From assembly GCA_045802495.1 (NCBI GenBank), contig JBJMQW010000258.1, forward strand, positions 1 through 5,356: a DNA stretch of 5,356 nucleotides, in the 5' to 3' direction. The first letter of the stretch is position 1. Every line of letters begins with the position of its first letter. Under the pieces are notes generated by a model that had not been told where the DNA came from, made no database searches, and worked only from the letters and a program-made list of their open reading frames with translations. The position numbers and the translations under genes were made by a program. Shown here piece after piece: positions 1-5,356 of this stretch. Source of the stretch: AP-15 sp045802495 (GTDB lineage: Bacteria > Pseudomonadota > Alphaproteobacteria > ATCC43930 > CGMCC-115725).

Positions 1-230
1 AAACAATTTCCCAAAAAAACCCTAAAACGATCATATCCTTAGAGCCTGCCTATGGCTGGCTTTTGCCCCTTACCGTCCCTGGTCCGCTCGTTCGACTCGA
101 TCTTTGTGCCGTTACGAATGGATGACGCGCCGCTCGCGATCGGCGACGACGCGGTTCACAGCGAGACCGCCTATGCAATCACCCTGGAAGCCTACGGATA
201 GGCCGTACACCCCGACCACATCGCTGCCGC
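1..230. other. Stretch without a supported gene, downstream of ftsH
   Basis: The first 40 bases are AT-rich, with an A7 run near position 13, in contrast to the GC-rich remainder. The longest plausible small plus-strand frame runs from ATG at 52 to TAG at 201 (49 codons, including an internal ATG at 118). It has no recognisable domain and no clear Shine-Dalgarno. The minus strand is also open across much of 115-230, as expected by chance in GC-rich DNA. I see no tRNA, repeat or mobile-element end. It may be an intergenic 3' flank of ftsH or a gene relic. Confidence 0.4.
43..64 (+). terminator. Small hairpin followed by a short T run (weak terminator candidate)
   Basis: AGCCTGCC (43-50) pairs with GGCTGGCT (54-61) around a TAT loop, with one T-T mismatch, and is followed by T residues to position 64. 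Read on the plus strand, it could end a gene lying left of the window. Read on the minus strand, it lies about 170 bases past the ftsH stop and has no immediate T tract, so it is a poor ftsH terminator. The stem is short and the T run is brief. Confidence 0.25.
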
Positions 231-2104
231 TCAGCTTGCCGCTGTCGAGGCCGGCTGTAGCGGGTCGCGTGCCGGGAGCATGGGCGCGGCTGTTATCTCT
301 TGTCTCAACCGCTCGATCTCCGGCTCGTCCAAGGTCTCGGTTTCGAGCAGCGCTGTCGCCGTGCGATCCAGGAGAGCGCGGTTCTGCTGCAATATTGCCG
401 AGGCTTGGCGAAAGGCTTGGTCGACCAGCTGACGCACCGCCCCGTCGACCGCTTCTGCCGTCTCCTCGCTGTAATTGCGCTCCTGCGGCACAGGAACATT
501 CGGCTGGAGGAACGGCGAGCGGTCGCGGTCATAAGCGACGTTGCCGAGGGCGTCGCTCATGCCGTAGCGCAGCACCATGGCCCGTGCGATGTCGGTCGCG
601 CGGGCGAGATCGTCGGCGGCTCCGGTCGAGATCTCGCGAAACACAAGCTGCTCCGCGGCCCGCCCGCCGAGCAGCCCTGCCATTTTGTGTTCGAGTTCGG
701 CGCGGGTCATCAGATAGCGATCCTCCGTCGGCCGCTGAATTGTGTACCCGAGCGCACCAACGCCGTGCGGGATGATCGAAACCTTGTGGACCGTCTCCGT
801 CCCCGGCAGCGCCAACGCCACCATCGCGTGACCCAGCTCGTGATAGGCGACCACTTTCCGCTCGAGCGGGTTAAGCAGCCGATTGCGCTTTTCCAACCCG
901 GCGACGATGCGCTCGATCGCCGCGGTGAAGTCGGCCATCGCGACCTCCTCCGCGCGGCGTCGCGTCGCAAGCAAGGTCGCCTCGTTGACCAGGTTAGCCA
1001 GATCGGCGCCGGTAAAGCCTGGGTAAGCGCCGCGATCTGCTCGGGCTTCACGTCCTGCGCGAGTTTCGAGATCTTTTTCAGATGGACCGCGAGTATTTGC
1101 TCCCGTCCCCTCTTGTCCGGCCGGTCAACCAGGACCTGCCGGTCGAACCGCCCGGCGCGCAACAAGGCCGGGTCGAGGATTTCGGGGCGGTTGGTCGCGC
1201 CGAGCAAGACGAGGCCGCTCGACGGATCGAAGCCGTCGAGCTCGGACAGGAGTTGGTTCAACGTCTGGTCTTTTTCGTCGTGCCCTCCGCCAGCGAAGGG
1301 ACCGCGGGCGCGGCCGAGTGCGTCGAGCTCGTCGATGAATATGATCGCGGGCGCATGCTGACGCGCCTGCTCGAACAGGTCGCGAACCCGCGCAGCGCCG
1401 ACGCCGACAAACATTTCAACAAACTCCGAGCCCGAGATCGAGAAGAACGGAACTCCGGCCTCGCCGGCAACGGCGCGCGCCAGCAATGTCTTGCCGGTGC
1501 CCGGCGGTCCGACGAGCAGCACGCCCTTCGGCGGCCGGCCGCCGAGCCGCCCATATCCGATCGGGTCCTTCAGGAAGTTGACGATCTCGATCAGCTCGTC
1601 CTTCGCCTCGTCGACGCCGGCGACATCGGCAAAGGTGACCTTCGTCTCCTTTTCTACATAGACCTTAGCGCGGCTCTTGCCGATCTGCATCAACCCGCCG
1701 AGGCCCCCTTGGCCCATGCGCCGGATGGCAAACATCCATATGCCGACAAAGAAGATCGCCGGCAGGATCCACGACAGCAGATCCCTCAGCCAGTGGTTTT
1801 CGATCACCCCGCTATAGGTGACGCCGTGCTTGTTGAGTGTTTGGGCGAGTTCGGGGTCGACTCGCGTTGTGACAAACTCCTTGAGCCCATCGGGCTCCGC
1901 TTCCTTCAGCGAGCCGCTGATATAGTTCTGGGCGATCGCGATCTTCGCGATCTTGTCTTCATCAAGCAGTGTCTGAAAACGGCTGTAAGGGACTGGCGTG
2001 AGCTTTGTGCTCTCGATGTAAAAATCCTGGATCAACAGCATCGCGAGCACGGCGGCGATGATGTACCAGAAGTTGATGTGAAGCTTCTTGTCCAGTTTAT
2101 CCAT
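231..2104 (-). pseudogene. ftsH: FtsH membrane AAA+ zinc metalloprotease, broken by a one-base frameshift
   Basis: FtsH is a hexameric inner-membrane protease that unfolds and degrades membrane and regulatory proteins using ATP. Restoring one C at 1021-1023 gives a full-length 624-residue protein, close to the usual 610-650. Seen in order: N-terminal membrane segment (about 11-30), periplasmic part, second membrane segment (about 108-126), Walker A GPPGTGKT (199-206), pore motif FVG (232-234), Walker B IIFIDE (254-259), arginine fingers in RAGRFDR (R319, R322), zinc site HELGH (422-426) and probable third ligand D499. The ATG at 2104 has AGGG seven bases upstream. As written, translation leaves frame after residue 361 and ends at 710, so the protease domain is lost; the remainder stays open from about 1020 to the TGA at 231. 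The IDELDALGRARG wording resembles accessory FtsH paralogues, such as those on stress-tolerance islands, more than the housekeeping copy (from memory). Identity as FtsH is very firm; whether the gene is truly broken is open. Confidence 0.95.
1021..1023 (-). other. Frameshift point in ftsH (CCC where CCCC is expected)
   Basis: On the minus strand the codons read CTT ACC CAG GCT TTA, giving LTQAL. With one more C they read CTT ACC CCA GGC TTT ACC, giving the conserved LTPGFTGADLANLVNEA segment of the FtsH lid region. Homology jumps exactly here from one frame to the other, on both sides without any gap in conserved residues. No credible slippery heptamer is present: slipping back would move ACC onto TAC. 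Programmed frameshifting is therefore unlikely, leaving a sequencing error in a homopolymer or a recent mutation. Confidence 0.9.
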
Positions 2105-2128
2105 GGCAGGACCCTAAATTTGGCGCAT

Positions 2129-2154
2129 TGCCCTTTCGCTTCGCGAATGGCGCA
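2129..2154 (-). promoter_or_regulatory. Hairpin in the ftsH 5' leader
   Basis: TTCGC (2135-2139) and GCGAA (2143-2147) form a perfect stem around a three-base loop. The stem extends outward through TGCCC (2129-2133) and GGCGCA (2149-2154) with one mismatch and one bulged base, about ten pairs in all. It lies 25-50 bases upstream of the ftsH ATG, so it would be in the leader if transcription starts further up. The 7-base TGGCGCA is repeated at 2121-2127 and 2148-2154. The hairpin does not cover the Shine-Dalgarno, so a thermosensor role is not supported by simple pairing. Confidence 0.4.
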
Positions 2155-2191
2155 GATCGAGCGCAACAAACTTACCGCGCACGGGTCGCTC

Positions 2192-2197
2192 ACTATA
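2192..2197 (-). promoter_or_regulatory. Possible -10 box for ftsH (TATAGT)
   Basis: The minus strand reads TATAGT here, five of six matches to the sigma70 -10 consensus and about 90 bases upstream of the ftsH start codon. At a 17-base spacing the -35 position reads GATGCG, which is poor, and there is no extended -10 TGn. A transcript from here would carry the leader hairpin at 2129-2154. This is a weak call. Confidence 0.2.
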
Positions 2198-2490
2198 GCC
2201 GACACCCGCCCGAGCGCATCACCGCGAAGTCGGTTGAAGATGAGCAGCAACCTTGGAGAGTGTCATGTCGAAAACACAAATCTTTTCGTAGTAACGTCTT
2301 CTTAGCTCAACTCCGGCAGCATGCACTTGCTCCGGGTGGCCTGCCTTCCTGCACAGGCCATGCGAGTAAGAGTTCGGGTCGGTATCAGCATCGACGGACG
2401 CAGCCCAGCCATGCGCTTGAAAGCCGCAGGGATGGAATCACTTAGTGGCGAATATCTAAATTTGCAGGCACGTGCGGGCTCATGAGAGCC

Positions 2491-2496
2491 AGGGAG
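2491..2496 (+). promoter_or_regulatory. Ribosome binding site fixing the hpnM-like start
   Basis: AGGGAG ends eight bases before the ATG at 2505. An in-frame GTG at 2472 would add eleven polar residues ahead of the signal peptide and has no comparable Shine-Dalgarno, so the ATG at 2505 is preferred. Confidence 0.75.
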
Positions 2497-2504
2497 AGCA
2501 AATC

Positions 2505-3149
2505 ATGATCGACTGGGTGCGCCCAAAAAACAGGACAATGGCTGCCGGTCTGGCACTCATGCTGACTGTGGCGCTTCCTCGGGTCGAGGTGCATGCCGCA
2601 CCGGCGAGCGGAGGCGACACCGTGCAGGGGCTGTACGATGCGCTGATCTCCGCGATGAAGAATGGCCGGACGCTCGGCCAGAGCGGCCGTTTCACGCAGC
2701 TGGAGCCGGTCATTCGGCGCAGCTTCGACATACCGGCGATGGCTCGCCTGACTGTCGGTCGATCCTGGGACAGCATGAATGAGGCTCAGCGGCAGCGGGT
2801 CATCGAGAGCTTCGGACGCTACATTTCGGCGATCTATGCCGACCGCTTCGACAGCTATGCCGGGCAACAGCTGCAGGTGACCAGCGAGCAACCCAGTGCC
2901 GGCGGCGTCATGGTTAAGAGCCAGATCATCAAGGCCAATGGCGAGCCCGTGAAAGTCGACTACATGATGCGCCGCTCCGGCGACAACTGGCTGATTTCCG
3001 ACGTCTATCTCGACGGCGCGATCAGCGAGGTAGCGACTCGCCGATCCGAATTCGGGGCGATCCTGAAGAATGATGGGATCGATGGGCTGATCGCGGCGCT
3101 CAACCGCAAGGCCGACATGCTCACCGGGACAAGCGCCCGGGCGTTCTAG
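2505..3149 (+). CDS. hpnM: MlaC/Ttg2D-family periplasmic lipid-binding protein, HpnM-like
   Basis: The predicted protein has 214 residues, normal for the Tol_Tol_Ttg2 (MlaC) family, whose members carry phospholipids or related lipids across the periplasm. HpnM is the branch associated with hopanoid lipids. The start is basic (KNR), followed by a hydrophobic stretch at about 12-25 and a likely signal peptidase site after VHA (about 29-31), so export to the periplasm is expected. The mature part has the family pattern: VQGLYDAL near 40-47, SFDIPAMARLTVG (73-85), RYISAIYADRFDSY (105-118), then VDYMMRRSGDNWLISDVYLDG (151-171) followed by the RRSEF segment (179-183), typical of MlaC C-termini. No mlaD/E/F or other hopanoid genes lie in the window, so this is an orphan copy here. 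Family assignment is strong; the HpnM branch rests on remembered resemblance of the VQxLYDAL, YADRFDSY and ATRRSEF wording. It ends inside the tail of the convergent desaturase-like gene. Confidence 0.85.
   Translation: MIDWVRPKNRTMAAGLALMLTVALPRVEVHAAPASGGDTVQGLYDALISAMKNGRTLGQSGRFTQLEPVIRRSFDIPAMARLTVGRSWDSMNEAQRQRVIESFGRYISAIYADRFDSYAGQQLQVTSEQPSAGGVMVKSQIIKANGEPVKVDYMMRRSGDNWLISDVYLDGAISEVATRRSEFGAILKNDGIDGLIAALNRKADMLTGTSARAF
3121..3149. other. Tail-to-tail overlap of two convergent genes
   Basis: The hpnM-like stop (TAG, 3147-3149) lies beyond the stop of the minus-strand desaturase-like gene (TGA, 3121-3123 on the plus strand as TCA), so 29 bases are coding on both strands. The overlap contains the palindrome CGCCCGGGCG (3134-3143). 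I see no stem-loop with a T run that would end either transcript, so read-through antisense RNA is possible. Confidence 0.8.
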
Positions 3150-3918
3150 GCTCTCCCCCCGAGGTAATCCGCCATGGGGTGAGGAGCATCGCCGAGGGCT
3201 TTAGACAATCGCGCCGCGGCAATTCGTGCACGCCAAAGACCATACAGTCCTGTTGCGCGCGCGGAACTCGGCAAAATGTCCCGAACAGCCGATCCCATAC
3301 AGAGAGGACTGCGCCGAAATTGGCGTTCTGCTCGTCATATGAGATCGAATGGTGGACGAGGTGCAAGTCGAGGGTGATCACGAGTGGCTGCAAAAGCCGC
3401 TCCAGCCGTTCCGGAAGACGAATATTGCCATGCGTCAAGGCGGCGGCGGCGAAGACGGCCAGCGCGTGGCCCACCACGACCATTACGGGAATATCCAACA
3501 CCAACACCACTAGCCAATAGCACCCCGCAGCGAGCAAATACTCGATCGGATGATGCCGCACCGAGGTCGTTGCATCGACGTCGGGATCCGAGTGGTGCAT
3601 CGCGTGGAAGCGCCACAGGAACGGTACCGCATGTTGGCAGCGATGCAGGGCATAGTTCAAAAAGTCGAGCAGCAAGAAGGCTACGACAAAGCTCGACCAC
3701 TGATCGGCGATTGGCCAGGAAGGCAAGGTCAAAGCGAAGGCCGCCTCCAGCTGCGGCCGAAAGCTGTCCGGCGGCGCGAAGATGAAGGCGGCGAGGATGG
3801 TATTGAGGAGCCAGATGCCGATATTGCCGAGCCGCCGCCACAGCGCTGGAGACTCCCGCTGCCGTCGCGGCCGATAGAATTCCCATAGGGCGACGGCGAG
3901 CAAGCTGCCAACGAGCAC
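3121..3918 (-). CDS. Sterol desaturase / fatty acid hydroxylase superfamily membrane protein
   Basis: This superfamily uses a membrane-embedded di-iron centre, held by clustered histidines, and oxygen to hydroxylate or desaturate lipids. From the GTG at 3918 the protein has 265 residues. The diagnostic histidine boxes are HRCQH (92-96), HAMHH (105-109), HHP (122-124) and HLVHH (186-190), with HGN at 163-165. Hydrophobic segments lie at about 2-13, 33-49, 75-90 and 128-161, as expected for an inner-membrane enzyme. The substrate cannot be read from sequence; sterol, hopanoid, carotenoid, fatty acid or ether-lipid substrates all occur in the family. The start is uncertain: GTG 3918 has no well-placed Shine-Dalgarno, GGAGG sits five bases before an in-frame CTG (3928-3930), and a better ATGATG lies one frame away upstream. 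The cyclase gene ends 96 bases upstream on the same strand, so co-transcription is possible. Confidence 0.88.
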   Translation of the reverse strand: MLVGSLLAVALWEFYRPRRQRESPALWRRLGNIGIWLLNTILAAFIFAPPDSFRPQLEAAFALTLPSWPIADQWSSFVVAFLLLDFLNYALHRCQHAVPFLWRFHAMHHSDPDVDATTSVRHHPIEYLLAAGCYWLVVLVLDIPVMVVVGHALAVFAAAALTHGNIRLPERLERLLQPLVITLDLHLVHHSISYDEQNANFGAVLSVWDRLFGTFCRVPRAQQDCMVFGVHELPRRDCLKPSAMLLTPWRITSGGEPRTPGRLSR

Positions 3919-4014
3919 GAGGGGGGTCAGGAGCGCCTCCGGGTGCCTTCTAAAATTGCATCATGAGGTCGCGCCGATCGCACGTCCGCCTGCCTGCGCA
4001 CACATCGATCCTCG
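3919..4014 (-). other. Gap between cyclase and desaturase genes, with possible lost start codon
   Basis: The minus strand reads ATG ATG CAA TTT TAG at 3967-3953, an immediate stop. Dropping one T from the TTTT run (plus-strand AAAA at 3952-3955) would instead continue in frame into the desaturase-like protein as MMQFRRHPEALLTPL followed by the annotated start residue. That gives a more usual N-terminus and first membrane segment. No strong Shine-Dalgarno precedes the ATGATG. No terminator is evident between the two genes. Confidence 0.35.
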
Positions 4015-5226
4015 TTAGGCGACTTTGAGCGCCTCCACGTTGCAGACAGCGAGCGAACGGCTCAAGCCCTTGAGTGTGAGCTGTCCGATTTCGCTGACAT
4101 CCGCCACCTCGGAGACGGCCGCGGCAATTCGCGAAGTAATCAGAATTTGGCCGTCCTTGGCGGCCTCGCATAGGCGCGCGGCGGTATTGATGACCGTGCC
4201 GATCGCGCTGTAGTCGAAGCGTCCCTCGAAGCCGATCTGCCCGAGCGTCGCAAAACCTTGCGCAACGCCGATGCCGAACCCGACCTGATAGTCGCGCCGG
4301 CGCCAGGTCTGCGCGAGCGCCGCCACAGCGCTCCGCATGGCAACCGCTAGGCTGACGGCGCGCTCGGCCGGGTTCGGACACGGCAACGGGTCGTTGAAGT
4401 AGACTATCAACCCGTCGCCGACGAAGCGGTCGAGTGTGCCCTCGAACGCCTGGATAAGCGGCACGAGCGCCGCGTGATAATCGTGCAGCAGCGCCATGAC
4501 CTCTTCCGGCTCGGCGCGTTCGGCAAAGGCTGTAAAGCCACGCAGGTCGCAGAAGAGGACAGCGATGTCGCGGCGGTGGCTCTCCAGGATGCGCTCGTTG
4601 CCGGACGACACGATCAGCTCTGCAAGCGAGGGTGCGAAAAACCGCTTGAGCCGGGCCATTTGCTCTATTTCCACAAGCTGCGCCGCGACCCGTTCTTCGA
4701 GGGTCTTGTTCCAAACGGCCAACTCGGCAGCCTGCGCCTGCACCTGATCATGAGCACGGACCAGTGCCTCGCGCGAGGCTTCCAGCTCGCGCTGGGTCGC
4801 CAAGAGGGCGGCATTGGCTGCCCTCAGCTGCCGATTGAGCTGTGCCTCGCGCTCCTGCGCCAGCGTCATGTCATAGGCTTTTTGTTGCATGCGCCGAGCG
4901 GCATCGCGCTCGGCCGAGACGTCGAGCAACACGACCCACAGCGTGTCGTCGCTGAGAAGGAAATGGAGATCGGCCGCGCGGCCGCTGGCCAGCTCCATCG
5001 AAGGCACGACATAAGGCGTCTCGACCGGCGGCAGCAGCCCTTCAAGAAAGAACGCCTGCTCGACGGCCGGCTCACCGAGGCGCAAATCCGTGAGCCCGTA
5101 GGCATCGAGATGTCCGCCGGCGCCGACCAAGGTGAGCGCGGCATCGAGTCGCAGATAGGCCACCGCCCGCTCACTATAGGTAAACGCCTGCAGTTGCTTG
5201 GCGACGGTCGTGGGTAGCCCTTCCAT
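4015..5226 (-). CDS. PAS-like sensor / coiled-coil / class III adenylate-guanylate cyclase
   Basis: The 403-residue protein probably makes a cyclic nucleotide second messenger from ATP or GTP. Residues about 18-108 look like a PAS-type input domain (VVPSMELASGRAADLHFLL, then LWVVLLDVS leading into the linker). Residues about 105-195 are rich in A, L, E, Q and R with heptad character, a likely dimerising coiled coil. The class III cyclase domain follows at about 218-400: metal aspartates D227 (in FCDLRGF) and D271 (in FVGDG), and transition-state residues N347 and R351 in INTAAR. The two substrate-choosing positions are R267, where Lys is usual, and S340, where Asp or Thr is usual. There is no signal peptide or clear membrane span, so it is probably cytoplasmic. 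The ATG at 5226 lies 3 bases after the upstream GTPase-like stop and has no Shine-Dalgarno, suggesting translational coupling. Cyclase family is firm; product nucleotide and input signal are unknown. Confidence 0.9.
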   Translation of the reverse strand: MEGLPTTVAKQLQAFTYSERAVAYLRLDAALTLVGAGGHLDAYGLTDLRLGEPAVEQAFFLEGLLPPVETPYVVPSMELASGRAADLHFLLSDDTLWVVLLDVSAERDAARRMQQKAYDMTLAQEREAQLNRQLRAANAALLATQRELEASREALVRAHDQVQAQAAELAVWNKTLEERVAAQLVEIEQMARLKRFFAPSLAELIVSSGNERILESHRRDIAVLFCDLRGFTAFAERAEPEEVMALLHDYHAALVPLIQAFEGTLDRFVGDGLIVYFNDPLPCPNPAERAVSLAVAMRSAVAALAQTWRRRDYQVGFGIGVAQGFATLGQIGFEGRFDYSAIGTVINTAARLCEAAKDGQILITSRIAAAVSEVADVSEIGQLTLKGLSRSLAVCNVEALKVA

Positions 5227-5229
5227 GAC

Positions 5230-5356
5230 TCAGCGCGCGACGCGGACGGCGAGCGCCCTAAAAGCGTCCTCGACGCCTTCCCCGGTTCGCGCGCTCGTTG
5301 ACTGCACCCACCAGCCGCTCCGCCGGAGACTCTCGACTTCCTCTTCGCCGACCGCC
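5230..5356 (-). CDS. Small Ras/Rab-type GTPase, C-terminal fragment (runs off the window)
   Basis: Forty-one codons before the TGA at 5230-5232 are visible; the rest lies beyond the right edge. The end reads EEEVESLRR, then a WWVQ strand, then TSARTGEGVEDAFRALA. This matches the G5 region of Ras-superfamily GTPases (SAK-type motif, here SAR, contacting the guanine base) followed by the last helix. There is no lipid-anchor cysteine at the C-terminus, which ends VRVAR. The G1-G4 motifs are outside the window, so activity cannot be judged. The stop is 3 bases from the cyclase ATG, placing both in one transcript. Other P-loop GTPases with a similar G5 motif remain possible. Confidence 0.65.
   Translation of the reverse strand, partial: AVGEEEVESLRRSGWWVQSTSARTGEGVEDAFRALAVRVAR

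Larger units (their letters stand above)
2105..2504. promoter_or_regulatory. Divergent intergenic region between ftsH and the hpnM-like gene
   Basis: About 400 bases separate the two divergently transcribed genes, so both promoters should lie here. I found no strong sigma70, sigma32, sigma54 or GGAAC/CGTT-type ECF promoter. Weak candidates are a TATAGT box facing ftsH (2192-2197) and, facing the hpnM-like gene, TTGAAA at 2417-2422 with a poor ACTTAG box 17 bases later. Frames crossing this stretch look like chance readings: they have no domain, use TTG starts and have arginine-rich composition. No repeat array or RNA gene was recognised. Confidence 0.5.

Noticed and set aside
972..1030. Independent start (TTG at 974) for a stand-alone FtsH protease domain, or programmed frameshifting
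   Set aside because: Conserved FtsH sequence continues upstream of 974 in the same frame to about 1020, so this is not a separate gene, and there is no slippery heptamer to support recoding.
300..2305. Long plus-strand open frames (300-1361 and 1082-2305) opposite ftsH
   Set aside because: They are antisense readings of a GC-rich gene. The minus strand carries Walker A, Walker B, arginine fingers and the zinc site, while the plus frames show no domain.
2405..2460. Heat-shock sigma32 promoter at CTTGAAA (2416-2422), or sigma54 promoter near TGGC/TTTGCA
   Set aside because: No CCCAT-type -10 follows the CTTGAAA at the right distance, and the GG-GC spacing is wrong for sigma54.
2472..2507. GTG at 2472 as the hpnM-like start
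   Set aside because: ATG at 2505 has a well-spaced AGGGAG and gives a normal signal peptide; the extension is polar.
3134..3143. Palindrome CGCCCGGGCG as a terminator of the convergent genes
   Set aside because: It has no loop and no following T run; it is more likely a by-product of GC-rich coding.
3950..4714. Minus-strand 254-codon frame inside the cyclase
   Set aside because: It is an out-of-frame shadow: arginine- and cysteine-rich with no motif, while the main frame has all the cyclase catalytic residues.
4474..5217. Plus-strand 247-codon frame opposite the cyclase
   Set aside because: Antisense shadow without a domain; the PAS-like and coiled-coil pattern is on the minus strand.
1..5356. 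CRISPR array, tRNA or rRNA gene, insertion sequence
   Set aside because: No regularly spaced repeats, cloverleaf-like sequence, rRNA signature or transposase motif was seen on either strand.

Overview
The window is GC-rich chromosomal DNA from a proteobacterium, most likely an alphaproteobacterium of the Rhizobiales/Hyphomicrobiales type. I infer this from protein resemblance recalled from memory (HpnM-like MlaC-family protein, FtsH paralogue, PAS-cyclase subfamily), not from any search. It holds four recognisable genes, the C-terminal end of a fifth, and a roughly 400-base divergent intergenic region. I see no rRNA, tRNA, CRISPR array or insertion sequence.

Layout from left to right. Bases 1-230 hold no gene I can support: an AT-rich start, a small terminator-like hairpin and short chance frames. 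Bases 231-2104 on the minus strand encode an FtsH membrane AAA+ zinc protease of 624 residues. Its frame is broken by the apparent loss of one base in a C run (plus-strand G run at 1021-1023), which separates the ATPase half from the protease half. Bases 2105-2504 are a divergent promoter region; the ftsH leader contains a clear hairpin. Bases 2505-3149 on the plus strand encode an exported MlaC/Ttg2D-family lipid-binding protein that looks like hopanoid-associated HpnM. Its end overlaps by 29 bases the end of a convergent minus-strand gene (3121-3918) for a membrane di-iron hydroxylase of the sterol desaturase/fatty acid hydroxylase superfamily. Upstream of that, on the same strand, lies a PAS-like/coiled-coil/class III nucleotide cyclase gene (4015-5226). 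It begins 3 bases after the stop codon of a gene whose visible 41 residues look like the end of a small Ras/Rab-type GTPase (5230 to beyond 5356).

Two themes stand out. FtsH, the MlaC/HpnM-like protein and the desaturase-like enzyme all act at or on membranes and lipids, which suggests envelope maintenance, although they are not one operon. The GTPase and cyclase are tightly coupled, and the cyclase gene has no visible Shine-Dalgarno of its own. This suggests a signalling pair in which a small GTPase acts with a nucleotide cyclase, reminiscent of eukaryotic Ras-cyclase control; that functional link is inference.

Two genes show reading-frame problems at short homopolymers: ftsH clearly, and the N-terminus of the desaturase-like gene possibly. 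Either the assembly has homopolymer errors or these genes are decaying; the sequence alone cannot decide.
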